Shown here: piece by piece, positions 1 through 7,514 of the stretch | How positions within the stretch are numbered: the stretch's first letter is position 1 | Layout of the letters: each line of letters starts with the position of its first letter | NCBI GenBank assembly: GCA_036558745.1 | Contig: DATBEZ010000093.1 | Span: 1-64,000, forward strand | DNA from: JAMXLJ01 sp036558745 | Lineage (GTDB): Bacteria; Actinomycetota; Acidimicrobiia; IMCC26256; JAMXLJ01 | Direction: 5' to 3' | DNA: 64,000 bases | Translations under genes and position numbers: made by a program | Notes under the pieces: generated by a model | Told to the model about the DNA's origin: nothing | Databases searched by the model: none | The model's input: the letters and a program-made list of their open reading frames with translations, nothing else

Positions 1-165
1 GGGGCAGATGTCGACGCAGCCTTCGCAGAGGATGCATTCGGCTTGGTCGATGTGGAGGAACTGCTTGGGTTTGACCGCGCCGGTGAGGAAGGTGGGGTCG
101 ACCTCGTGGAGCTCGTAGTCGGTCGCGAAGTCCGGCATCGGGGGATTCGCATCTGTACGCGCCAT
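1..165 (-). CDS. 4Fe-4S ferredoxin-like protein, N-terminal fragment (runs off left edge)
   Basis: The minus strand reads 55 codons from an ATG at 165 to the window edge without a stop. The visible part ends in ECILCEGCVDICP, the CxxCxxCxxxCP signature of a 4Fe-4S cluster site, after about 40 residues of acidic N-terminal sequence. The family carries electrons between redox enzymes in the cytoplasm. The second cluster motif expected of a bacterial-type ferredoxin, or a larger iron-sulfur subunit, would lie outside the window, so a small ferredoxin and the N-terminus of a larger protein cannot be told apart. Confidence 0.8.
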   Translation of the reverse strand, partial: MARTDANPPMPDFATDYELHEVDPTFLTGAVKPKQFLHIDQAECILCEGCVDICP

Positions 166-326
166 ACCTATTGCTCCGCTCCCACTCCGCGACTTCCGTT
201 CGCTCGTTCCTCGCTCACTCCATCCGCTCCGTTCGCTCCTCGTGCTCGCTCGCTTCGCTCGCTCGCCTCGTTGAGCGCCCTGGGACGGGTGGAGTCCGAT
301 TTTATTCGGCGGGCGTCGCGAAAATG
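166..326. other. Intergenic low-complexity CT-rich tract
   Basis: This gap between the ferredoxin start and the ArsR stop is filled between about 172 and 275 by a pyrimidine-rich low-complexity run built on CGCTC / TTCGCTCGCTCG units on the plus strand. The strand asymmetry and TCGC iteration resemble the repeat next to the neighbouring ArsR gene but do not align cleanly with it. No gene is supported here. Confidence 0.5.
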
Positions 327-668
327 TCAGGAGTTCGCGCGGTGCTCGAGCTGGGTGCGCAGGCGCTCGAGTCGACGGTCCCAGCGACCGCCGACGGCGG
401 CGATCCACGCGACCGCGTCGCCGAGCGGCTCGGCCCGCACGTGGAAGCGCACCTCCCGGCCCGTGCGCTCGCCCTCGACCAGTCCCGCCTCGGCCAGCAG
501 CTGCAGGTGCTTGACGACCGCCTGACGGCTGACCGCGAGCGGCCCCGCGAGCTCGGTCGCGGTGGCCGAGGGCCGCCGAGCCAGCTCGTCGAGCAGCGAA
601 CGGCGCGTGGGGTCGGCGAGCGCGGCGAACACGGGTCCGGCGTCGTCGCCCGTCGGCACGGGCCTCAT
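327..668 (-). CDS. ArsR-family winged-helix repressor
   Basis: This 113-residue protein is one ArsR-type winged helix-turn-helix. An N-terminal ALADPTRRSLLDEL segment (about 16-29) leads into the recognition helix LAVSRQAVVKHLQLL (about 44-58). No metal-binding CxC motif is present, so it is probably a non-metal ArsR of the type often paired with SRPBCC proteins. The SRPBCC gene lies just upstream on the same strand, the reverse of the usual order, and the two are separated only by a tandem 68-bp repeat that supplies three copies of the start-codon context. Operator-like palindromes at 1331-1389 are plausible targets (inference). Confidence 0.88.
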   Translation of the reverse strand: MRPVPTGDDAGPVFAALADPTRRSLLDELARRPSATATELAGPLAVSRQAVVKHLQLLAEAGLVEGERTGREVRFHVRAEPLGDAVAWIAAVGGRWDRRLERLRTQLEHRANS

Positions 669-804
669 GGCTCCCTCCGCTCCCGCTCCAGGAGGCTTCG
701 CCCGGCGGAGCTCCGCTCCGTCCGCACGGGCCTCATGGCTCCCTCCGCTCCCGCTCCAGGAGGCTTCGCCCGGCGGAGCTCCGCTCCGTCCGCACGGGCC
801 TCAT
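656..804 (-). repeat. Tandem 68-bp repeat carrying a ribosome binding site and start codon
   Basis: Two complete 68-bp units (737-804 and 669-736 on the minus strand) plus a 13-nt third start (656-668). Each unit begins ATGAGGCCCGTGC and ends GGAGCGGAGGGAGCC, so each boundary reads GGAGGGAGCC-ATG: a Shine-Dalgarno-like stretch followed by a start codon. The first ATG overlaps the stop of the SRPBCC gene (ATGA) and the last is the start of the ArsR gene. A related single unit lies at 57275-57340 and a diverged one at 56240-56294. Confidence 0.9.
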
Positions 805-1289
805 GCGCGGGCGCCGACCAGCATGGATGCAGCCCGGGCCCGGGGTTGACCGGCCGGCCGGATCCCGGCGCCGCGAGGGAGCCCGATCACCGGCGCCACG
901 GGCCGGCGGACCGTCGCGACGACCTCCTCGTCCACGTGGACGTGGACGGGTGGATCGGCGCGGTCGTCGCCGGCGTCGCTCGCCGGCCCGGGCTCGATCG
1001 TGATGGTGACCCGGCTGCGGTCGTGCGGGCCGGGCGCCGAGCCGTCGGCGCGGTGCAGGGGCCACCACGAGAACACGAGTCGCCGCGGCGCTTCGACCTC
1101 CTCGACCACGGCCAGCCGGACCTCGCCGTCGTCGCCGGTGAGGCGCCCCGTGCCCCCTGGACGCAGGTCGAGGCGAGCCTCGCCGCCGAACCAGCTCGAG
1201 AGCGCGTCGGGCTCGGCGAGCATGCGCCACACGTCGTCGGGCGTCGCCCGCACCTCGATCGACCGGGTGACCCGGGGTTCGCCCGCCAT
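801..1289 (-). CDS. SRPBCC (AHSA1-like) domain protein
   Basis: This 162-residue protein starts at an ATG five nt after a GGAGG site. The first ~95 residues are a recognisable AHSA1-type SRPBCC fold start: IEVRATPDDVWRMLAEPDAL, then WFGGEARLDLRPGG, then LVFSWWPL, seen in START-like ligand-binding or polyketide-cyclase-like proteins. After RVTITIEP the sequence turns into a charged, low-complexity tail rich in Pro/Arg/Ala that does not look like the usual C-terminal helix. The end may be diverged or frameshifted. It heads an operon with the downstream ArsR gene. Ligand unknown. Confidence 0.75.
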   Translation of the reverse strand: MAGEPRVTRSIEVRATPDDVWRMLAEPDALSSWFGGEARLDLRPGGTGRLTGDDGEVRLAVVEEVEAPRRLVFSWWPLHRADGSAPGPHDRSRVTITIEPGPASDAGDDRADPPVHVHVDEEVVATVRRPVAPVIGLPRGAGIRPAGQPRARAASMLVGARA

Positions 1290-1330
1290 GGCGCCTCCTC
1301 ACGTCGTGTCGCACGTCGTGCCGCGGCAAC

Positions 1331-1389
1331 TGCAACTCTAGAGTTGCACATTCCAGGCCGACACGGCTAACGTGCAACTGAACGGTTGC
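1331..1389. promoter_or_regulatory. Paired GCAAC/GTTGC operators between SRPBCC-ArsR operon and clpP
   Basis: An 18-bp perfect palindrome TGCAACTCTAGAGTTGCA spans 1331-1348. A second site with the same half-sites, GCAAC (1374-1378) and GTTGC (1385-1389), lies 25 bp before the clpP start. Both sit in the divergent promoter region. Two sites sharing one half-site sequence next to an ArsR gene suggest autoregulation and possibly ArsR control of clpP (inference). Confidence 0.7.
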
Positions 1390-1413
1390 GCATCACGACG
1401 CCTGGAGGATCCG

Positions 1414-2073
1414 ATGGCCAGCATGCTCGTCCCGACCGTCATCGAGCAGTCGGCCCGCGGGGAGCGGGCGTTCGACATCTACTCCAGGCTCCTGCAGGAG
1501 CGTGTGGTCTTCCTCGGGAGCGAGATCGATGCGGACTCGGCGAACCTGATCGTCGCCCAGCTCCTGCACCTCGAGGCCGACAACCCCGAGAAGGACATCC
1601 AGCTCTACATCAACAGCCCCGGTGGCGAGATGACCGCGCTGTTCGCGATCTACGACACCATGCAGCACGTTCGTCCCGACGTCGCGACGACCTGCATCGG
1701 TCAGGCCGCGTCGGCCGCGGCGGTGCTCCTCGCGTCCGGTGCGCCCGGCAAGCGCGCGGTGCTCCCGAACGCGCGCGTGCTCATCCACCAGCCGCACGGC
1801 GGGGTGCAGGGACAGTCCACCGACATCGAGATCGCGGCGCGCGAGGTCGCGGCGCAGCGGACCGCGATGGTGGAGGTGCTCGCGCGCCACACGGGACAGC
1901 CGCGCGAGCGGGTGGAGCGCGACATCGACCGCGATTACATCCTGCGCGGGTCGGACGCGATCACCTACGGCATGGTCGACACGATGCTCGAGCGTCGCCA
2001 GCTCGTCGCCGCCACCGCGGCGACGTTGCCCGCGCCGCAGACCAACACGAACGGCAACGGCGCGTCGTCCTAG
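1414..2073 (+). CDS. clpP: ATP-dependent Clp protease proteolytic subunit
   Basis: ClpP is the serine-protease chamber that degrades proteins unfolded by ClpX or ClpC in the cytoplasm. The protein is 219 residues. It has the catalytic serine in GQAASAAA (Ser100), the histidine in VLIHQPHGG (His125) and the aspartate in DRDYIL (Asp174), plus the YINSPGG oxyanion region. The ATG at 1414 follows GGAGG by five nt; an in-frame GTG 42 nt upstream lies inside the operator and is less likely. The gene stands alone, not beside clpX or a second clpP, and its promoter region carries ArsR-type palindromes. The Asn-rich C-terminal tail is variable in the family. Confidence 0.96.
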   Translation: MASMLVPTVIEQSARGERAFDIYSRLLQERVVFLGSEIDADSANLIVAQLLHLEADNPEKDIQLYINSPGGEMTALFAIYDTMQHVRPDVATTCIGQAASAAAVLLASGAPGKRAVLPNARVLIHQPHGGVQGQSTDIEIAAREVAAQRTAMVEVLARHTGQPRERVERDIDRDYILRGSDAITYGMVDTMLERRQLVAATAATLPAPQTNTNGNGASS

Positions 2074-3030
2074 TCAGCGGCGGATCGGGCCGGTGTCGAC
2101 GGCCTCGAACGCGGAACCGGGCACGGTCTTGAGCTGGTTCAGGTCGGTGTCGTTCCACCGCGGGTCCGACGCGCCGGTGATGTACCAGTTGCTGCCGTTG
2201 TCGGCGACGATCATCCCGTAGCGCTTCAGCGCGTCGAGCACGACGCGCGCCTCGCCGTGGAACGGCGTCGTGTCGAAGCTCGCCTTCAGGCGCAGGCGCA
2301 GCCCCATGGGCGGCAGTGTGGGATCGGTCGACGACGACGCGTCGTGCGTCGCCGGGTGGATGAAGCCCTTCTGCGTGCGCGCGACCGTGAAGCGCAGCGC
2401 GTGGTGGATCGCGCCCGAGGACACCTCGTCGTAACGCACGAGGCCGGGGAAGACCGGCAGTCCTGCCGCGTCGGTCGACGTCCAGCCGTCGGGCCGCAGC
2501 GCGTCGGAGCGCAGGTCGAACACCGCGCCCGCGTCCGCGTCCCAGTGGTTGCCGCGCGGGAACGCCCGGTACATCTCGTAGAGCTTGCAGTGGTCGGTGT
2601 CGACCGCGAGCACGTGGCGATCGCCGTCGGACGACGCGCCGCCCTCGACCGGCGCAGCGAGAGGGACGGGGTACGGGCCGGGGTCGCTCTCGTCGCCGTA
2701 CGCGGTGAAGTTGACCGGCACCCCGGGCTCCGCCTGCACGGTGACGTACGGGATCCCGTACGCCCCGCCACCGCCGAAGTCGGCGTGGAGGTGGCCGGTC
2801 AGGCCGATGCTCGTGATGTAGGCGGCCGACTGCGACGAGACCGGGAGTGCGGAGACGTCCTGGTTCCACGCGTTGTCCGCCGGGAACACGGGGCAGCCGT
2901 GAAGCGACCCGTTCGCGGTCATGGCCGGGTTGGGATCCGACGGGGGCGGCGGGGCGACGGGCTGGCACGCCGCGGCGACGATCACGGCCAGGAACGCGGG
3001 CAGCAGGAAGAGCCGGCAACGTGCCGTCAT
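2074..3030 (-). CDS. Secreted lipoprotein of unknown function
   Basis: About 318 residues. The N-terminus is a lipoprotein signal peptide: a short basic start, a hydrophobic stretch (LFLLPAFLAVIVAAAC) and a lipobox ending VAAAC, followed by a Pro-rich linker. The mature part is a soluble domain with CPVFPADNAWNQDVS near its start and many Trp, Tyr and Asp residues. It should be lipidated by Lgt, whose gene is divergent next door. The ATG at 3030 has GGTGAGG close upstream; a GTG at 3039 is an alternative. The stop codon lies directly after the clpP stop. I do not recognise an enzyme family. Confidence 0.82.
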   Translation of the reverse strand: MTARCRLFLLPAFLAVIVAAACQPVAPPPPSDPNPAMTANGSLHGCPVFPADNAWNQDVSALPVSSQSAAYITSIGLTGHLHADFGGGGAYGIPYVTVQAEPGVPVNFTAYGDESDPGPYPVPLAAPVEGGASSDGDRHVLAVDTDHCKLYEMYRAFPRGNHWDADAGAVFDLRSDALRPDGWTSTDAAGLPVFPGLVRYDEVSSGAIHHALRFTVARTQKGFIHPATHDASSSTDPTLPPMGLRLRLKASFDTTPFHGEARVVLDALKRYGMIVADNGSNWYITGASDPRWNDTDLNQLKTVPGSAFEAVDTGPIRR

Positions 3031-3127
3031 GGGCCTCACCTCTCGCGTCGGGAGACCGTCTGGTTATCGGCGGTTGAACGCTTCCGGCTTGAGGCGGCCC
3101 GCGAGCGGCGGAGCCGCACGCACCGCA

Positions 3128-3133
3128 TAGGCT
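3128..3133 (+). promoter_or_regulatory. Leaderless-type -10 box of lgt
   Basis: TAGGCT lies 8 nt before the GTG at 3142, with no Shine-Dalgarno sequence between. This is the same TAnnnT-N6-8-start arrangement seen at about a dozen other genes here, and it favours 3142 as the lgt start. Confidence 0.55.
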
Positions 3134-3141
3134 CGCCCGTG

Positions 3142-4035
3142 GTGTCAGGCCTGCCCACCTTCGTCGGCTTCATCCCGAGCCCGTCCAACGGCGTGTGGCA
3201 TCTCGGACCGATCCCGCTGCACGCGTACGGGCTCATGCTCGCGATCGGCGTGCTCGTCGCGACCGCGGTCGCCGAATGGCGCTGGCGCGAGGCCGGTCAC
3301 GACCCGAAGGACATCTCCACCATCGCGATCTGGATCGTCATCGCGGGCGTCATCGGCGCGCGGGCGTACCACCTGATGACCGACTACCAGCTCTACACGC
3401 ACCACTGGGCCAACGCGTTCAAGATCTGGGACGGCGGCCTGAGCATCTGGGGTGTGCTCGCCGGCGGCATCATCGCCGTCGTCGTCCTGACCCGGATCCA
3501 TCACTACGACACCCTCGGGATCATGGATGCGATCGCGCCGGGCCTGGTCCTCGCGCAGGCGATCGGCCGGTGGGGCAACTACTTCAACCAGGAGCTCTTC
3601 GGGGGTCCCACCCGGCTGCCGTGGGCGCTCGAGATCGCGCCGTCGAAGCGGCCGGCCGGCTATCTGCAGTACCACACGTTCCAGCCGACGTTCCTCTACG
3701 AGTCGCTGTGGTGCCTCGCGATCTTCGGCGTCCTCATCTGGGCGTCGCGACGTTTCACCTTCCGCAGGGGACAGGTGTTCGCGCTCTACGCCGCGCTCTA
3801 CACGTTCGGGCGCTTCTGGTTCGAGAACATGCGCATCGACCCGGCGCACCACGTGGCCGGCCTCCGCATCAACGCGTGGGTGAGCCTCGCGGTCTTCATC
3901 GCCGCCGTCGCCTGGTTCGTCTGGCTCGGGCGTCACGGCACCGTCGACCGACCCGACCCCGCGCACGTCGAGCCGGCGGTTCCGCTCGACGACGCCGCGC
4001 CGGCCGCGCCCCAGGGTGTCTCCACCGGCGAGTAG
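3142..4035 (+). CDS. lgt: Prolipoprotein diacylglyceryl transferase
   Basis: Lgt is the membrane enzyme that moves diacylglycerol from phosphatidylglycerol to the lipobox cysteine of prolipoproteins. The 297-residue protein has about seven hydrophobic segments and the family signature GRWGNYFNQELFG (142-154). An early LHAYG (26-30) carries the conserved histidine region. The C-terminal ~30 residues are a Pro/Ala-rich cytoplasmic tail. The reading frame is open far upstream, but homology starts near 3142, preceded by a TAGGCT box and no ribosome binding site. GTG at 3139 is the alternative. Confidence 0.95.
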   Translation: MSGLPTFVGFIPSPSNGVWHLGPIPLHAYGLMLAIGVLVATAVAEWRWREAGHDPKDISTIAIWIVIAGVIGARAYHLMTDYQLYTHHWANAFKIWDGGLSIWGVLAGGIIAVVVLTRIHHYDTLGIMDAIAPGLVLAQAIGRWGNYFNQELFGGPTRLPWALEIAPSKRPAGYLQYHTFQPTFLYESLWCLAIFGVLIWASRRFTFRRGQVFALYAALYTFGRFWFENMRIDPAHHVAGLRINAWVSLAVFIAAVAWFVWLGRHGTVDRPDPAHVEPAVPLDDAAPAAPQGVSTGE

Positions 4036-4201
4036 GGAGACGGGTCCTCCTCGAGGATGATGGCACCCCCACCGTGAGGATGAGCCCACGATCGGACGGG
4101 AGGGGGACGACGCCCGGCCGATGAGCACGTATCGTCGTCGCGGTGCGTACGCAGGTGCGCTCCTCCTGCACGTCCCCCCGTCAGCCAGCGTAGGAGTCGA
4201 T
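4036..4201 (+). other. Leader region of the ABC operon with a possible 16-codon leader ORF
   Basis: Between lgt and the ABC ATPase gene a TATCGT box (4130-4135) is followed 7 nt later by a GTG (4143). That GTG opens a 16-codon reading frame, VRTQVRSSCTSPRQPA, whose TAG stop (4191-4193) forms part of the TAGGAG ribosome binding site of the ATPase gene. It could be a leaderless regulatory peptide ORF or chance. The rest of the gap holds no recognisable feature. Confidence 0.35.
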
Positions 4202-4963
4202 GTGACCTCGACCGTCCAACCGCCGACCACGACCGGCACCGCGGCGCGTGCCGTCGACGCGTACAAGGTCTACGGCAACGAAGCCGACGAGAACGCCGTT
4301 CGCGCGCTGAACGGCATCAACGTCGACTTCGCGGAGGGTGCGTTCAGCGCCATCATGGGGCCGTCAGGCTCAGGGAAGTCGACGCTGCTGCACTGTCTCG
4401 CCGGTCTCGACTCGCTGACCCGCGGTCACGTGTACCTCGGTGACGTGGAGCTGAGCTCGTTGTCGGAGAAGCAGCTCACGCTCGTCCGGCGCGACCGCAT
4501 CGGGTTCGTGTTCCAGGCCTACAACCTCATCCCGACGCTCACGGCGATCGAGAACATCACGTTGCCGGTCGCGCTCGCAGGCAAGAAGCCCGACGAACAG
4601 TGGTTGCAGACGGTGATCCGGACGGTCTCGCTGGGCGACCGCCTGAACCACCGGCCGACCGAGCTGTCGGGTGGTCAGCAGCAGCGTGTCGCGGTCGCGC
4701 GCGCGCTCGTCAGCAGACCCCACGTGATCTTCGCCGACGAGCCCACCGGCAACCTCGACTCGAAGGCCGGCGCGGAGATCCTGAGCTTCATGCGTCAGGC
4801 CGTGCGCGAGTTCGGCCAGACGATCGTCATGGTGACCCACGACCCGGTCGCCGCGAGCTACGCCAACCGAGCGGTGTTCCTCGCGGACGGCGCCATCGTG
4901 GACGAGATGGCCGATCCGACACCGGAGGCCATCCTCGACCGTATGAAGAGCCTCGGGGAGTAG
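4202..4963 (+). CDS. ABC transporter ATP-binding protein (MacB/LolD type)
   Basis: A 253-residue ATPase with Walker A GPSGSGKST (53-61), Q-loop Gln105, signature LSGGQQQR (155-162) and Walker B VIFADE (175-180), followed by PTGNLD, typical of the LolD/MacB/FtsE group. The GTG at 4202 follows TAGGAG by five nt. The permease gene starts 8 nt after its stop, and a histidine kinase and response regulator follow. This gives the common actinobacterial layout of an FtsX-type ABC system with its own two-component regulator. Such systems handle lipoproteins, peptides or antibiotics; the substrate is not readable from sequence. Confidence 0.93.
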   Translation: MTSTVQPPTTTGTAARAVDAYKVYGNEADENAVRALNGINVDFAEGAFSAIMGPSGSGKSTLLHCLAGLDSLTRGHVYLGDVELSSLSEKQLTLVRRDRIGFVFQAYNLIPTLTAIENITLPVALAGKKPDEQWLQTVIRTVSLGDRLNHRPTELSGGQQQRVAVARALVSRPHVIFADEPTGNLDSKAGAEILSFMRQAVREFGQTIVMVTHDPVAASYANRAVFLADGAIVDEMADPTPEAILDRMKSLGE

Positions 4964-4970
4964 CACCACC

Positions 4971-7514
4971 GTGTGGAAGGTCACGATCAAGGGCATCCTG
5001 GCCCACAAGATCCGCTTCCTGCTGACCGGCGTCGCGGTCATGCTCGGCGTCGCGTTCGTGTCGGGCACGCTCGTGCTCACGGCGACGATCGGGCACACGT
5101 TCGACGGCCTGTTCAGCACCATCTACAAGAACACCGACGCGGTCGTGCGCACGAAGGCGAAGCTCGGCTCGGGCTTCCAGGAGCAACGCGGGCGGATCGA
5201 CACCTCGGTGCTGCAGGTCGTCAAGTCCGCGCCCGGTGTCTCGGTCGCCGACGGTCAGGTGCAGGGCTTCGCGCAGATCGTCAAGCGCAACGGCAAGGCG
5301 CTCGGTGACCCGACCCGTGGTGCGCCGACCCTGGGCTTCGGGTGGGTGCCCGACCGGGAGCTGAGCGTCCTGCGTCTGACCCAGGGCCACGGCCCCGAGG
5401 GCCCGAACGAGATCGTCATGGATTCCAAGAGCGCGGACAAGGCCGACTACAAGGTCGGTGACCGCGTTCCGGTCGTGACCAAGGTCGGGAACCAGAGCTA
5501 CGACCTGGTCGGCATCGTGAAGTTCGGGGACGCGAACAGCCTGCTCGGCGCGAGCATCGTCGCGTTCACGCCCGACACCGCGTCGCGCGTGCTCGGCGAG
5601 CCCGACAAGTACGACTTCATCAGCGTGAGGGCCGATTCGGGCGTCTCCCAGAACGCGGTGACGCACAACATCAACACCGCGTTGAAGAACGACAACCTCG
5701 GCAACACCATCGAAGCGGTCACCGGCAAGGAGATCACCCAGGAGAACCAGAGCAACGTCAGGCAGGGCCTGTCGTTCTTCAACACGTTCCTGCTGATCTT
5801 CGGCGTCGTCGCGCTGCTCGTCGGGTCGTTCATCATCTTCAACACGTTCTCGATCATCGTCGCCCAACGCACGCGGGAGATGGCGCTCCTGCGAGCGCTC
5901 GGGGCCGTGCGGCGAAAGGTGCTCGGCGCAGTCATCGGCGAAGCGCTGCTCGTCGGGGTCGCCGCGTCGGTGATCGGCTTCGTGGGTGGGATCGGTCTCG
6001 CGGCGGGGCTCAAGGGTCTGCTCGCCGCGCTGGGGATCGACATCCCCGCCGGCGGCATCGTCATTCCCGCGACCGCGGTCATCTGGTCGTTCGTGACCGG
6101 CATCCTCTTCACGACCATCGCGTCGGTGTTCCCCGCTCTGAGGGCGTCGCGCATCCCGCCGATCGCGGCGATGCGCGACGTCGCGATCGACCGGTCGAGC
6201 ACGTCGCCGATCCGCATCCTCTCGGGCTCGCTCGTCACGGCCATCGGCATCGCGCTGCTGCTCGGCGGTCTCTTCGGCAAGCAGATCACCGCGGTCGGCG
6301 TGGGCGCGTTCGTCATCTTCATCGGCGTGGCGATCCTCGGCCCGGTCCTCGCCCGACCCGTCTCGAGCGCCCTCGGCGCACCGATCGGCGCGCTCAGAGG
6401 GATCACGGGTCGGCTCGCGAAGGACAATGCGATGCGCAACCCGAAGCGGACCTCGGCGACCGCGGCCGCCTTGATGATCGGCGTCGCATTGGTGGTGTTC
6501 ATCACGATCTTCGGCGCGTCGATCCGTGCGTCGGTCAACGCTTCGATCGACAAGTCGATGAGGGCCGACTACGTCGTCACCACCGGCAGCTTCGGCCAGG
6601 GGACCCTGCCCTTGACGCTCGAGCAGCAGATCAGGGGCGTGCAGGGTGTGACGTCCGTGTCGGGTGTTCGTTCGGGCCAATTCGAGCAGGGCGGCAGCGT
6701 CAAGCAGCTGATCTCCGTCGACCCGAACCAGGTGAATTCCCTGTTCGACCTCGAGGTGTCGAAGGGTGACATCCGCAACCTCGGCATCGGCGACATCGCG
6801 GTGCTCGACAACACCGCGAGCGACCACGGCTGGAAGATCGGCAGCCAGATCCCCGTGCGGTTCGCGCAGACGGGGCGCAAGACGCTCACCGTCCAGGCGA
6901 TCTACAAGCAGAACCAGGTCGGGTCGTACGTCATCAGCAACGACGCGTACGCGGTGAACTTCGCCGACCAGTTCGACACGCAGATCTACATCAAGACGGC
7001 CGGTGGTGCGAACGCGGATGTGCGCGCACGGCTCGAGCAGGTCATGCAGACCTATCCCTCGGCGAAGTTGCAGGACCGGACCGAGTTCAAGCATTCGCAG
7101 GGTGACCAGGTCAACACGTTCCTCAACCTGGTGTACGTGCTGCTGATGTTCGCGATCGTGATCGCGGTCTTCGGCATCGCCAACACCCTCGGCTTGTCGG
7201 TGCTCGAACGTACGCACGAGATCGGTCTGCTCCGTGCGGTCGGCATGTCGCGTCGGCAGCTGCGTTCGTCGATCAGATGGGAGTCGGTGATCGTCGCACT
7301 CCTCGGCGCGGTGCTGGGGCTCGTCGTCGGGATCTTCTTCGGATGGGCCATGGTCACCGCGCTGAGGGACCAGGGGATCAACGAGCTCGCGTTCGCGCCG
7401 GCATCGCTCATCGTCATCCTGATCGTCGCCGGCATCTTCGGTGTGCTCGCCGGGATCCTCCCCGCGCGTCGGGCCACGAAGCTGAACGTCCTGCAGGCGG
7501 TCACCACGGAGTGA
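4971..7514 (+). CDS. FtsX-family ABC transporter permease (two FtsX domains)
   Basis: The 847-residue membrane protein has the layout of large actinobacterial FtsX-like permeases. There is an N-terminal membrane anchor (about 15-40), a large extracytoplasmic domain (about 45-250), three transmembrane segments of the first FtsX domain (about 270-410), two more near 415-460, a second extracytoplasmic domain (about 510-705) and a final three-segment FtsX domain (about 715-840). The motif MALLRALGAVRR and its second-half counterpart IGLLRAVGMSRR are the conserved cytoplasmic loops. Works with the ATPase just upstream. Its stop overlaps the start of the kinase gene (GTGA). Confidence 0.92.
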   Translation: MWKVTIKGILAHKIRFLLTGVAVMLGVAFVSGTLVLTATIGHTFDGLFSTIYKNTDAVVRTKAKLGSGFQEQRGRIDTSVLQVVKSAPGVSVADGQVQGFAQIVKRNGKALGDPTRGAPTLGFGWVPDRELSVLRLTQGHGPEGPNEIVMDSKSADKADYKVGDRVPVVTKVGNQSYDLVGIVKFGDANSLLGASIVAFTPDTASRVLGEPDKYDFISVRADSGVSQNAVTHNINTALKNDNLGNTIEAVTGKEITQENQSNVRQGLSFFNTFLLIFGVVALLVGSFIIFNTFSIIVAQRTREMALLRALGAVRRKVLGAVIGEALLVGVAASVIGFVGGIGLAAGLKGLLAALGIDIPAGGIVIPATAVIWSFVTGILFTTIASVFPALRASRIPPIAAMRDVAIDRSSTSPIRILSGSLVTAIGIALLLGGLFGKQITAVGVGAFVIFIGVAILGPVLARPVSSALGAPIGALRGITGRLAKDNAMRNPKRTSATAAALMIGVALVVFITIFGASIRASVNASIDKSMRADYVVTTGSFGQGTLPLTLEQQIRGVQGVTSVSGVRSGQFEQGGSVKQLISVDPNQVNSLFDLEVSKGDIRNLGIGDIAVLDNTASDHGWKIGSQIPVRFAQTGRKTLTVQAIYKQNQVGSYVISNDAYAVNFADQFDTQIYIKTAGGANADVRARLEQVMQTYPSAKLQDRTEFKHSQGDQVNTFLNLVYVLLMFAIVIAVFGIANTLGLSVLERTHEIGLLRAVGMSRRQLRSSIRWESVIVALLGAVLGLVVGIFFGWAMVTALRDQGINELAFAPASLIVILIVAGIFGVLAGILPARRATKLNVLQAVTTE

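Noticed and set aside
2257..3138. Long 5' extension of the lgt reading frame
   Set aside because: It is antisense to the lipoprotein gene and low-complexity; Lgt homology begins at 3142.
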